NCBI GenBank assembly: GCA_031256825.1
Contig: JAIRPV010000001.1
Location: forward strand, 1 to 64,000
DNA from: Oscillospiraceae bacterium
GTDB lineage: Bacteria; Bacillota; Clostridia; Oscillospirales; Acutalibacteraceae
Length of the DNA: 64,000 bases
Reading direction: 5' to 3'
Each line of letters begins with the position of its first letter. Position 1 is the stretch's first letter. Of this stretch, positions 15,751 through 23,933 are shown piece by piece. The notes beneath the pieces were generated by a model. It made no database searches, had not been told where the DNA came from, and saw only the letters and a program-made list of their open reading frames with translations. The position numbers and the translations under genes are program-made.

Positions 15751-17151
15751 TTATTTCTCCGCCCGGTCCCGGTAATATTGTGTTTTCGGCTTCGCCCGCT
15801 CTTTTTCCCGCCAGATGCGCTCCGCCGCCCCCGCCCAGTCCGCCGCATAGCGGTCGCACTTTGCGCAAAGGTCGTTGACGTCTTCCGGCGCCATTAAATC
15901 CGTCGAAACCGCTCCAGTTGCCGCCACCATGCGCCGCAGATAATCCGGGTTTTCCAGCATAGGGCAAGGCCGCAGGTGGTTGTCGTTAAACGGCTGGCCG
16001 TGATAATACGCCTGGAACAGCGGTCGCTTGAGCGCCTCCAGCAGCGTGTGCTGGCGGATATTCGAGTCTGAATAGTGGATGAACACGCAAGGCTCCATAT
16101 CCCCGGCGGCGTTGATGTGAAAATAATTGCGCCCCCCGGCAATGCATCCGCCAACGTATTCCCCGTCGTTCTGAAAATCCATCAAAAAAATGGGCTTGCC
16201 GCCGTGGGCGCTGCGTATTTGCCGCATCCAGCGGTACACATGCTCCCGCTGCGCCGCGGTGGGCAGCAATTCCGGCGCGGCGTGTTTGCCCAGCGGCATA
16301 TAGTGAAAATAAAACCCGAACATCGCCCCTTTGGCAATCAGCCCGTCCACAAATTCGTCGCTTGTCACAGCGTCGATGTTTTCGCTGGTGTAGCAAACCG
16401 AAACGCCAAACAAGCAGCGCTCCCGCCGTAGCATCTCAATCGCTTCCATCGATTTTGCGTAGGCCCCTTTGCCGCGCCTCGCGTCGTTGCTCTCCTCAAA
16501 GCCCTCCAGGCTGATGGCGAACACAACGTTGCCCAGCGCCTTCGTGGCCCTGCAAAGCGCTTGGTCAATCAGCGTCGCGTTGGTATACGCCAAAAATGTG
16601 CAGTTGCGGTGCTTTTGGGCCAGCGCCAGGATATCGTCCTTGCGTATGAGCGGCTCCCCGCCCGTGAGCATATATACCCGCGTCCCCAGCGCCGCGCCCT
16701 GGGTCACGATCGCATCCATCTCGTCGAAGCTCAGGCTGTTCTTGTGTTCATACTCCCCCGCCCAGCAGCCTTTGCAGTGCAGGTTGCAGGCGCTCGTCGG
16801 ATCAAACAGAATCTGGAACGGAATATTGCACTGGTATTTTTCGCGGTTCTTCCGCACCAGCTGCGTCCCCTTCGCAATCCCCAGCCCGAGCGAAAGCAGC
16901 AGCCGCCGCAGCATCCCCCGGTCAATTTCGTTCAGCGCCCTTGCGGCAAATTGCGTCCAGTTGTTGCTCCGATCCTGCGCGCCCGTTCGGAAGGCCTCCA
17001 TGGTCTTGCGCGGGAACGAATGCCCCGAAAGCACGTCTACCAGCCCCACCAGCTTCCCGGCGTTCGGCCCCGGATTCTTCCCAACATAGTGCAGCAGCGG
17101 CCGCAGCGCCAAGTCCAGGGCCGCCCGCTCCGTCTTGTCTAGAATCGTCAT
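15751..17151 (-). CDS. Radical SAM protein with C-terminal cysteine-rich region
   Basis: A 466-residue radical S-adenosylmethionine enzyme. The [4Fe-4S] motif is CNLHCKGC at about residues 121-128, followed by a TGGEPL SAM-binding segment near 165. The last third has additional cysteines (GGCIAGG, MEPCVFIHYS, LRPCPMLENP, LCAKCDRY) in the manner of a SPASM-like auxiliary cluster. The N-terminal 110 residues are helical and not recognised. The substrate is unknown: no small precursor-peptide gene is visible in the 45- and 63-base gaps on either side. The start has AAGGGGG upstream. It lies 45 bases after serS on the same strand. Confidence 0.85.
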   Translation of the reverse strand: MTILDKTERAALDLALRPLLHYVGKNPGPNAGKLVGLVDVLSGHSFPRKTMEAFRTGAQDRSNNWTQFAARALNEIDRGMLRRLLLSLGLGIAKGTQLVRKNREKYQCNIPFQILFDPTSACNLHCKGCWAGEYEHKNSLSFDEMDAIVTQGAALGTRVYMLTGGEPLIRKDDILALAQKHRNCTFLAYTNATLIDQALCRATKALGNVVFAISLEGFEESNDARRGKGAYAKSMEAIEMLRRERCLFGVSVCYTSENIDAVTSDEFVDGLIAKGAMFGFYFHYMPLGKHAAPELLPTAAQREHVYRWMRQIRSAHGGKPIFLMDFQNDGEYVGGCIAGGRNYFHINAAGDMEPCVFIHYSDSNIRQHTLLEALKRPLFQAYYHGQPFNDNHLRPCPMLENPDYLRRMVAATGAVSTDLMAPEDVNDLCAKCDRYAADWAGAAERIWREKERAKPKTQYYRDRAEK

Positions 17152-17196
17152 AAATACCCCCTTGTTCCGTTCATTTCAAGTTGCGCCCTGCGGCGC

Positions 17197-18480
17197 TCAA
17201 CCCGGCTTGAGTTCCTTCTTCCCGCCAACGTACCCCCGCAGCGCTTCCGGCACGGCAATGGTCCCGTCCGCGCGCAGGTTGTTTTCCAAAAACGCAATCA
17301 ACATGCGCGGCGGGGCTACCACTGTATTATTCAACGTATGCGCGAAATAATTCCCATTTGTTCCCTTAATTCGTATTCCAAGCCGCCGCGCCTGCGCATC
17401 CCCCAGGTTGGAGCAGCTTCCCACCTCAAAATATTTTTGCTGCCGCGGCGACCAGGCCTCCACATCAACGCTCTTCACCTTCAGATCCGCTAAATCCCCC
17501 GAACAGCATTCGAGCGTCCTGACCGGGATGTCCAGCGACCGGAACAGCTCCACCGTGTAAGCATAGAGCTTGTGGAACCACTCCATGCTCTCCTCCGGCT
17601 CGCAAATCACCACCATCTCCTGCTTCTCAAACTGGTGAACGCGATACACCCCCCGTTCTTCAATGCCATGTGCGCCAACCTCTTTGCGGAAGCAGGACGA
17701 GTACGACGTCAGGCAATGCGGCAAACATTCTTTCGTCTGTATTGTGTCGATGAACTTCCCAATCATGCTGTGTTCGCTCGTCCCAATCAGGTAGAGATCT
17801 TCCCCTTCAATCTTGTACATCATGTTTTCCATCTCGGCAAAGCTCATCACGCCGGTCGCAACGTTCCCGCGGATCATGAGCGGCGGAATCACATAGGTGA
17901 AGCCTTTGTCGATCATAAAGTCCCGCGCGTAGCTCAAAATGCCAGAGTGCAGCCGCGCCACGTCGCCCATTAGGTAATAGAACCCGTTGCCGCTGGTCTT
18001 GCGGGCGCTGTCCAAATCCAGCCCGCCCAGCCGCTCCATGATTTCCGCGTGATACGGGATTTCGAATGTCGGCGCAACCGGCTCGCCAAAGCGTTCCACT
18101 TCCACATTCTCGCTGTCGTCCCTTCCAATGGGCACCGAACTGTCGATGATATTCGGCAGCACCAGCATGATCTCCCGCACCGCCGCCGCAAGCTCCTTTT
18201 CTTTGAGGGCAAGCGCTTCCAGCTCTTCGCCCAGCGCGGCAATTTCGCTTTTCTTCGCTTGCGCTTCTTCGCGCAGTTTTTGCGCCATCAGCCGCCCAAT
18301 CTCTTTGCTGCCTGCGTTGCGCAGCGCCCGCAGCTGCTCCGCTTTCAACAAAACCCCGCGGTATTCTTCGTCGAGCGCCAGCACCTGCGCCACCAGCGGC
18401 AGCTTCGCATCCTGGAATTTCTTCCGGATATTTTCTCTTACCGCCTCCGGGTTGGCGCGCACAAATTTGATATCCAGCAT
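17197..18480 (-). CDS. serS: Seryl-tRNA synthetase
   Basis: A 427-residue class II aminoacyl-tRNA synthetase. The first 105 residues form the tRNA-binding coiled coil (rich in Glu, Lys, Leu and Ala). The catalytic part shows motif 2 (SYSSCFRKEVGAHGIEERG, shortened here to its core FRKEVGAHG) near residue 260, and motif 3 (TLNNTVVAPPRMLIAFLENN, core VAPPRMLIAFLEN) near residue 385. The product charges tRNA-Ser and tRNA-Sec. The ATG has AAGGGGAT upstream and parB ends twelve bases earlier, so serS is probably transcribed with parA-parB. serS close to the origin is common in Firmicutes. Confidence 0.97.
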   Translation of the reverse strand: MLDIKFVRANPEAVRENIRKKFQDAKLPLVAQVLALDEEYRGVLLKAEQLRALRNAGSKEIGRLMAQKLREEAQAKKSEIAALGEELEALALKEKELAAAVREIMLVLPNIIDSSVPIGRDDSENVEVERFGEPVAPTFEIPYHAEIMERLGGLDLDSARKTSGNGFYYLMGDVARLHSGILSYARDFMIDKGFTYVIPPLMIRGNVATGVMSFAEMENMMYKIEGEDLYLIGTSEHSMIGKFIDTIQTKECLPHCLTSYSSCFRKEVGAHGIEERGVYRVHQFEKQEMVVICEPEESMEWFHKLYAYTVELFRSLDIPVRTLECCSGDLADLKVKSVDVEAWSPRQQKYFEVGSCSNLGDAQARRLGIRIKGTNGNYFAHTLNNTVVAPPRMLIAFLENNLRADGTIAVPEALRGYVGGKKELKPG

Positions 18481-18492
18481 AGCATTATCCCC

Positions 18493-19395
18493 TTAATTCT
18501 TGTTCTGCATTTGATATTCCAGATGATCCAAAGCCTGCGCGATCTGGTAGAGATCCTCCCGGTCAAAAAAATCGATCACCAGCTGGCCCCTGTCCTCTTT
18601 CCCGGGGGTAACCACCTTGATTTTTCGCCCCAGCGCCTGTCCAAGGCTCAGCTCCACCTCGTCAAAAAATACCGCGCGGCGGCGCTGTGTGTCCGGTTTC
18701 ACCCTCACACTCTGATCGCTCTGCTCTTTGTTGAACTGTTTCACATACCGTTCCGCTTCGCGCACGCTCATGCGATCCCGTACCATCTGGTTCGCCGCAA
18801 TCTCTACGCCCGCCTCCGGATCCACGCCAAGGAGCGCCCGCGCGTGTCCGGCGCTCAAAAATCCCTCGCGCACCATTCCCTGCACGCTTCCCGGCAGTTT
18901 CAGCAGCCGCAGCGCGTTGGCAACTGCCGGGCGCGATTTCCCCAGCCGTCCGGCCACCTCTTCCTGCGTCAGGTCAAACGTATCCATCAATTTCTGATAC
19001 CCCGCCGCCTCTTCCATGGGGTTCAAGTCTTCCCGCTGTAAATTTTCGATCAACGCGGCCGCCATGGCCTGTTCATCCGTCAGTTCCCGGATGACCACCG
19101 GAATCTCGCCCAGCCCCGCCGCCCGCGCGGCGCGCCAGCGCCGTTCGCCCGCGATGATCTGATACGCTCCGCTGGGCAGTGGCCGCACCAAAATGGGCTG
19201 CAACACCCCGTGTTCCGCAACGCTCTTCGTCAGTTCCGCCAGCGCCGTCTCGTCGAATGCCGTGCGCGGCTGCTCCCGGTTTGGCTCAACATCCATTATC
19301 CGCAACTTTGTCTGCCCGGCTGATTGCTCTTCCAGGCCGCCGTTCTCTTCGAACAAGCTGTCCAGACCACGCCCCAGTCCCCTCTTTACCGCCAT
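18493..19395 (-). CDS. parB: Chromosome-partitioning protein ParB (Spo0J)
   Basis: ParB binds parS, uses CTP to clamp and slide on DNA, and organises and segregates the origin region with ParA. The 300-residue protein has the typical N-terminus KRGLGRGLDSLF, which stimulates ParA ATPase, the CTP-binding GERRWRAAR motif near residue 90, IENLQREDLNPMEEA, and the central helix-turn-helix (TQEEVAGRLGKSRPAVANALRL). The C-terminal dimerisation domain follows a charged linker. The ATG has GGAAGAGG upstream. parA is 59 bases upstream, and three parS sites lie within 5 kb (20.3, 22.0 and 23.9 kb). Confidence 0.96.
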   Translation of the reverse strand: MAVKRGLGRGLDSLFEENGGLEEQSAGQTKLRIMDVEPNREQPRTAFDETALAELTKSVAEHGVLQPILVRPLPSGAYQIIAGERRWRAARAAGLGEIPVVIRELTDEQAMAAALIENLQREDLNPMEEAAGYQKLMDTFDLTQEEVAGRLGKSRPAVANALRLLKLPGSVQGMVREGFLSAGHARALLGVDPEAGVEIAANQMVRDRMSVREAERYVKQFNKEQSDQSVRVKPDTQRRRAVFFDEVELSLGQALGRKIKVVTPGKEDRGQLVIDFFDREDLYQIAQALDHLEYQMQNKN

Positions 19396-19454
19396 GCGCC
19401 TCTTCCTTTCCTGTCATTGGGAGCGCTTCCCGCACCTGCCCCCGATATCCGCGT

Positions 19455-20222
19455 TCAGCCCGCGTTGTTCGCCAAAAACTCTTTTGCCAGCTCCAGGTAC
19501 GAAACCGTCCCGCGTGAAATGCTGTCGTAATACATCACCGGCTGCCCAAAGCTTGGCGCTTCGCTCAGCCGCACATTGCGGGGAATCACCGTGGAATACA
19601 CCCGCCGCGGGAAGAATCGTTTCACCTCGTCCACAACCGCCTGCGTTAAGTTCAGCCGCCCGTCATACATCGTCAGCACCACGCCTTCGATATCAATCAG
19701 CGGATTATAGAGCCGTTTCACCTGCCGCACCGTGCTCATCAGCTGCGAAAGCCCTTCCAGCGCAAAATATTCGCATTGAATCGGCACCATTACGGTGTCG
19801 CTCGCGCACAAAGCGTTGATTGTAATAAGCCCCAGCGCCGGCGGGCAATCCATAAATATGAAGTCGAAGTCGTCGCGCACAAGCGATAGCGCGGCCTTCA
19901 GCTTCGTCTCCCGCTGGGGCAGTTCCACCAGCTCCAGCTCCGCCCCGGCCAGGTTCATGCTCGACGGCAACAGCCATACATGTTCAAACTGCGTTGCCAG
20001 AATCGCGTCTTTCGCTTTTTGCCCGCCGATGAGCACCTCATAGCTCGAACAATCCAGTTTCTTTTTGTTGATCCCCAAACCGGTGGTCGCGTTGCCCTGC
20101 GGATCGATGTCCGCAATCAGCACGCGCTTTCCCTGCGCGCCGATTGCGGCGGCCAGGTTAACAGCAGTTGTCGTTTTCCCTACCCCACCCTTCTGGTTCA
20201 CAATTGCTATCACTTTCCCCAA
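19455..20222 (-). CDS. parA: Chromosome-partitioning ATPase ParA (Soj)
   Basis: A 255-residue Walker-type ATPase: deviant Walker A KGGVGKTTTAVNLAAAI at the N-terminus, the DIDPQGNATTGLG segment, and MDCPPALGLITINAL (Walker B). ParA forms ATP-dependent dimers on the nucleoid and drives origin movement with ParB; in Bacillus it also controls DnaA. I choose the TTG at 20222, giving the usual start MGKVIAIVNQKGG and a well-spaced GGGGAG. An in-frame ATG at 20249 is only two bases from the predicted transcript start and touches its GGGAG, so it is less likely. Confidence 0.95.
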   Translation of the reverse strand: MGKVIAIVNQKGGVGKTTTAVNLAAAIGAQGKRVLIADIDPQGNATTGLGINKKKLDCSSYEVLIGGQKAKDAILATQFEHVWLLPSSMNLAGAELELVELPQRETKLKAALSLVRDDFDFIFMDCPPALGLITINALCASDTVMVPIQCEYFALEGLSQLMSTVRQVKRLYNPLIDIEGVVLTMYDGRLNLTQAVVDEVKRFFPRRVYSTVIPRNVRLSEAPSFGQPVMYYDSISRGTVSYLELAKEFLANNAG

Positions 20223-20257
20223 AACAATCTCCCCAATCTCTGCAATCATCTCCCTCT

Positions 20258-20286
20258 ATTATAACATTCTTTTTCCAAAAAGACAA
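20258..20286 (-). promoter_or_regulatory. Promoter of parA-parB(-serS)
   Basis: On the minus strand: -35 TTGTCT (20281-20286), 17-base spacer, perfect -10 TATAAT (20258-20263). A parS site lies 40 bases upstream of the -35, so ParB spreading could affect this promoter. Confidence 0.78.
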
Positions 20287-20324
20287 GCCCCTATTTTCTG
20301 ATCGGCATGTTAAATTTTAAAGAA

Positions 20325-20340
20325 TGTTTCACGTGAAACA
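20325..20340. other. parS site 1 (between noc and parA)
   Basis: A perfect 16-bp palindrome, TGTTTCACGTGAAACA, identical to the bacterial parS consensus bound by ParB. It lies in the noc-parA intergenic region. Confidence 0.95.
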
Positions 20341-20351
20341 ATTTTGGCCGG

Positions 20352-20394
20352 CCGTTTGGGAATGGCAAACGGGCAAGCTTTGCAGCCTGCCCGT
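20352..20394. other. Two mutually exclusive hairpins downstream of noc
   Basis: One perfect inverted repeat pairs CCGTTTG (20352-20358) with CAAACGG (20366-20372). A second pairs ACGGGCA (20369-20375) with TGCCCGT (20388-20394). They share bases 20369-20372, so only one can form at a time. Neither has a good T-run on the minus strand, so a simple terminator for noc is doubtful. Confidence 0.45.
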
Positions 20395-20445
20395 CCGCCG
20401 GATGATGTGGGGGTGTGAAAGAGAAAAGAAGATAGCAAAAATATG

Positions 20446-21261
20446 TTAGGAGGCCCTCCGGGCGACGCCCGCAGCTTCCTTCGGGATCCGCACGGTATAG
20501 ATCAGGTAGTCATTGTTCTCGGTGGTTTCGCTGATGGCGGCAATGCCGCTGCGGCGCATCGTATCAACGGCGTGGTGAATGCTGTTCACAAACAAACGCA
20601 CGTCCCGCACCAGGCGAATGGTTGCCCGGGGCTTCGGCTGGGTCTGCGTCTGCGCTTCAATGAGCTTGTCCGTCTCCTGCACATTCAGCCCCCGCGCAAT
20701 CACAGTCTCCAGAATCTGCTGCCGCTGCTCTTCGGTGTCCACGCGCAGCAGCGCGCGCGCGTGCCGTTCCGTCAATCCCGCCTGCACAATCCGCTCCCGC
20801 ATCGCAACAGGCAATTTCAGCAAGCGCAGCTTGTTCGACACAGTGGAGGTGGCTTTCCCCAGCGTTTTCGCCATTTGCTCCTGCGGAATGTGAAACGCTT
20901 CCATCAGCCGCTGCACGGCCTCCGCTTCCTCAAAAAAGCCCAGATCCTGCCGCTGAATGTTCTCCACCAGCGCCAGCAGCGCCGAACGCTCTTCGCTCAC
21001 TTCCGCCAGCAGGCAGGGCAGCTCCCGCACACCGGCCAGCTTTGCGGCTCGCAGCCGCCGCTCCCCTGCGATAAGCTCGTAGCCGCCCTGCGCCCGCTTC
21101 CGCACGGTCAGCGGCTGCAAAATCCCATTCTCGCGGATGCTTGCCGCCAAACTCTCCAGCTCTTTCGGATCGAATTGCCGGCGTGGCTGGTTTGGGTTTG
21201 GAAAAATTTCTTCCGCCGCAAGCAGCAACACCATGCCCGCCCGTTGGCTGCGCTTTGCCAT
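20446..21261 (-). CDS. noc: Noc, ParB-like nucleoid occlusion protein
   Basis: A 271-residue ParB paralogue. It shares the CTP-switch motif GERRLRAAK near residue 67, ENIQRQDLGFFEEAEA, and a helix-turn-helix (PQEQMAKTLGKATSTVSNKLRLL), and has the short C-terminal dimer domain. Its place directly after rsmG and before parA is the classical position of noc, whose product binds its own DNA sites, attaches to membrane and prevents division over the nucleoid. The amphipathic membrane helix expected at the N-terminus is only suggested here (MAKRSQRAGMVLLLAAEEIF). A second ParB-like role cannot be excluded. Confidence 0.88.
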   Translation of the reverse strand: MAKRSQRAGMVLLLAAEEIFPNPNQPRRQFDPKELESLAASIRENGILQPLTVRKRAQGGYELIAGERRLRAAKLAGVRELPCLLAEVSEERSALLALVENIQRQDLGFFEEAEAVQRLMEAFHIPQEQMAKTLGKATSTVSNKLRLLKLPVAMRERIVQAGLTERHARALLRVDTEEQRQQILETVIARGLNVQETDKLIEAQTQTQPKPRATIRLVRDVRLFVNSIHHAVDTMRRSGIAAISETTENNDYLIYTVRIPKEAAGVARRAS

Positions 21262-21312
21262 AATTACCCCATCCTCTGCGTTTGACTTCCCCCATCTCTC
21301 CTCCCTGCCTCC

Positions 21313-21341
21313 ATCATATCACAAAAACGAGGTCTTGTCCA
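21313..21341 (-). promoter_or_regulatory. Promoter of noc
   Basis: On the minus strand: -35 TGGACA (21336-21341), 17-base spacer, -10 TATGAT (21313-21318). It lies in the 127-base gap between rsmG and noc, so noc can be expressed apart from the genes upstream. Confidence 0.65.
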
Positions 21342-21388
21342 GTAATATTCACCGCAACTTTCGCCAATCACCTTGCAAAAGTGCTGCT

Positions 21389-22045
21389 TCACAGGGATTT
21401 TTTCAACATAGCCCCATGATTTCTGGGATAATTTGCCGGAGTCTGCGATATCTTTTTGATCAAAACCAACGTCCGCTCCCCGTAGTCTGTGTGCCTTGTT
21501 TTCACATCCGCAACTGCCCCGCCCAGCAGTTTGATAGCTTCGCGCGCCTGCTCCAACTCCTGCTCCGCTTTTGCGCCGGTGCCTTTATAGGCGGCAAAGT
21601 GCCCGCCAATCGCCACAAAGGGCAAACAAAGTTCGCATAATATCGGCAATGCGGCCACAGCCCGCGAAAGCACCCAATCAAATTGCCCACGATATTCTGC
21701 CATATGAGCAATCTCCTCCGCCCGCGCGCGAATCACCTTCACAGGCAGCTCCAGCGCCTCTCCCGCTTTCCGCAGGAACGCCGCCTTTTTCCCGTTGCTC
21801 TCCAGCAACGAGATTCGCAGGTCAGGCCGCGCCATCGCCAGCGGAATCCCCGGGAATCCTGCGCCGGATCCCACATCCAAAAGGGAAGAGCCTGGCGCAA
21901 GTTCGCATATCTTCAGCAGAATCAGGCTGTCCTCGAAATGTTTTTGACGTATTTCCTCCGGATCGGTGATCGCGGTCAGGTTGTATTTTTGATTTTCGCT
22001 GAGGAGCAGCTTCGTGAATGCCTCAAATTGTTTCACGTGAAACAT
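21389..22045 (-). CDS. rsmG: 16S rRNA (guanine527-N7)-methyltransferase
   Basis: RsmG (GidB) methylates G527 of 16S rRNA; its loss gives low-level streptomycin resistance. The 218-residue protein has the SAM-binding motif LLDVGSGAGFPGIPLA near residue 54 and a WVLSRAVA motif later on. Its first residues, MFHVKQ, are encoded by a parS site. The ATG at 22045 lies directly against AGGAG, which is too close, while a GTG at 22036 (inside the parS core) is nine bases from it; either could be the real start, helped by coupling to MnmG, whose stop overlaps. An in-frame TGA just upstream rules out a longer protein. Confidence 0.94.
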   Translation of the reverse strand: MFHVKQFEAFTKLLLSENQKYNLTAITDPEEIRQKHFEDSLILLKICELAPGSSLLDVGSGAGFPGIPLAMARPDLRISLLESNGKKAAFLRKAGEALELPVKVIRARAEEIAHMAEYRGQFDWVLSRAVAALPILCELCLPFVAIGGHFAAYKGTGAKAEQELEQAREAIKLLGGAVADVKTRHTDYGERTLVLIKKISQTPANYPRNHGAMLKKSL

Positions 22046-23900
22046 CTCCTGTCATCTCTTGTTTTTTCAGCGCCAGCAGCAGCACGGTGACGTCCGCCGG
22101 ATTGACGCCAGAAACCCGCGCGGCCTGCCCAAGCGTCTGCGGGCGCAGCCTGTCCAGTTTTTCGCGCGCTTCCGCCCGCAGTCCCCGCAAAGCGTGGTAA
22201 TCGAACGCACGCGGAAGGGGCACTTCTTCCAGGCGATTCATCTCGCGCACCTGCGCTTCCTGCCGCTTGAGATACCCATCATACTTCAGATCCGCCTCGA
22301 CCGTCGCCATCCATTCCTGCGGAAACGCCGGCCGCAGCGGATCGAAGGGCGCAAGATCGGCATAGGATAGCTGTGGGCGGCGGAGCAATTCTATCAAGGC
22401 GACCGAACCTGCAACGGGGGAGGTGCCCCGCTGTTGAAGCAGCTCGTTGAGCTGTTTCGACAACGGAATCATCGTAGTTTGGCAGCGGGCTTTTTCTGCT
22501 TCGATCCGTTTCTGCTTTTCCTCGAACTTCGCATAACGATTTGTTGAAATCAGGCCAAGCGCATGCCCATAGGGGAGAAGGCGGCGATCCGCCGTGTCGT
22601 GCCGCAAGAGCAGACGATATTCCGAGCGGGCAGTCATCATGCGGTAAGGCTCATTGCATCCCTTTGTCACAAGATCATCGATCAGCGTGCCGATATAGCT
22701 TTCGCTTCGGCGCAGCGTAAATGCCGGGCGGCGCAATACCTTGTGGGCCGCATTGATCCCGGCCACAAGCCCTTGTGCCGCTGCCTCCTCATATCCGCTG
22801 GAACCGTTGAACTGGCCTGCGCCGAAAAGCCCGGGCAAATCGCGAAACTCCAGCGTTGGCAAAAGCGCTTGCGGATCCACGCAATCATATTCAATCGCGT
22901 AGGCGACGCGCATGACCTCGCACTGCTCCAATCCCGGGATGGTGTGCAGAAATGCCTGCTGCACATCTTCCGGCAGGGAGCTTGATAGCCCTTGCAAATA
23001 CATTTCTTGTGTGCGAATGCCACAAGGCTCAATGAAGATGGCGTGGCGCTCTTTCGCTGGAAATCGCACCATTTTATCCTCAATGCTAGGGCAGTAGCGC
23101 GGGCCAACGCCCTCAATCTGGCCGCTGTAAAGCGGAGATCTGTGAAGATTTTCTTCGATCACACGCCGCGTTTCCTGGTTTGTATAGGTGAGGTAGCAGC
23201 GCACCAACTGGCGCGGCGGCTCTTGCGCGTTGAACGAGAAGGGGACTGCCTCCTTGTCGCCCGGCTGCAACTGGGTTTTTTCGAGATCGAGACTGCCGCA
23301 ATGCACCCGCGGGGGGGTTCCTGTTTTAAAGCGGCGCAGAGGCACGCCCAATTCTCGCAAAGCGGAAGAGAGGAGGACGGCGGCGTGCATGCCGTCGGGG
23401 CCGCCTTCATACGTGAGATCGCCCACGTGGATTTTGCCGCCCAAAAATGTGCCCGTAGCAATCACAACACAGGGCGCCTGATATTTGCTGCCCGTGCGGG
23501 CGGTCACCTGCCAGAATTCCCCTTCGCGGCGCAGGGAAACCAGTTCAGCTTGCTTCAGATCGAGACGAAGCTGCTGCTCCAGGACTGTTTTCATGTGTTC
23601 ACTGTAAGCGCGGCGATCGATCTGCGCGCGCGGACTGTGGACAGCCGGCCCTTTGCTGAGGTTCAGCATGCGGCACTGGATGGCGCACGCATCGGCGGCG
23701 CGCGCCATTTCGCCGCCCAACGCGTCGATTTCTCTCACAATATGCCCTTTGGAGCTGCCGCCGATGGCGGGGTTGCAGGGCATATTGCCCACGGAATCTA
23801 AATTGACCGCGCAGACAAGCGTGCGGCAACCCAGCCGCGCCGCCGCCAGCGCGGCCTCGATGCCCGCATGGCCCGCACCGATTACGATAACGTCGTACAT
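22023..23900 (-). CDS. mnmG: tRNA uridine-34 5-carboxymethylaminomethyl modification protein MnmG
   Basis: MnmG (GidA) is the FAD-dependent partner of MnmE; together they place a carboxymethylaminomethyl or aminomethyl group on wobble uridine 34 of several tRNAs. The 625-residue protein has the FAD-binding GAGHAGIEAALAAARLG at the start, PCNPAIGGSSKGHIVREIDALGG (core NPAIGGSSKGH) near residue 43, and the ATGTFLGGKIHVG block. The length is normal. The start has AGAGGT upstream. Its last 23 bases overlap rsmG and contain parS site 2, and parS site 3 is 17 bases upstream of its start. Confidence 0.97.
   Translation of the reverse strand: MYDVIVIGAGHAGIEAALAAARLGCRTLVCAVNLDSVGNMPCNPAIGGSSKGHIVREIDALGGEMARAADACAIQCRMLNLSKGPAVHSPRAQIDRRAYSEHMKTVLEQQLRLDLKQAELVSLRREGEFWQVTARTGSKYQAPCVVIATGTFLGGKIHVGDLTYEGGPDGMHAAVLLSSALRELGVPLRRFKTGTPPRVHCGSLDLEKTQLQPGDKEAVPFSFNAQEPPRQLVRCYLTYTNQETRRVIEENLHRSPLYSGQIEGVGPRYCPSIEDKMVRFPAKERHAIFIEPCGIRTQEMYLQGLSSSLPEDVQQAFLHTIPGLEQCEVMRVAYAIEYDCVDPQALLPTLEFRDLPGLFGAGQFNGSSGYEEAAAQGLVAGINAAHKVLRRPAFTLRRSESYIGTLIDDLVTKGCNEPYRMMTARSEYRLLLRHDTADRRLLPYGHALGLISTNRYAKFEEKQKRIEAEKARCQTTMIPLSKQLNELLQQRGTSPVAGSVALIELLRRPQLSYADLAPFDPLRPAFPQEWMATVEADLKYDGYLKRQEAQVREMNRLEEVPLPRAFDYHALRGLRAEAREKLDRLRPQTLGQAARVSGVNPADVTVLLLALKKQEMTGDVSRETI
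22029..22044. other. parS site 2 (inside the mnmG-rsmG overlap)
   Basis: A perfect TGTTTCACGTGAAACA. On the minus strand one frame of it encodes FHVKQ at the start of RsmG and another encodes VSRET near the end of MnmG, so the site is part of both genes. Confidence 0.95.
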
Positions 23901-23916
23901 ATCTTACCTCTAAAAT

Positions 23917-23932
23917 TGTTTCACGTGAAACT
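23917..23932. other. parS site 3 (between mnmE and mnmG)
   Basis: TGTTTCACGTGAAACT, fifteen of sixteen bases of the parS consensus, with the mismatch at the outer position. It occupies the 33-base gap between the mnmE stop and the mnmG start. Confidence 0.88.
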
Positions 23933-23933
23933 T

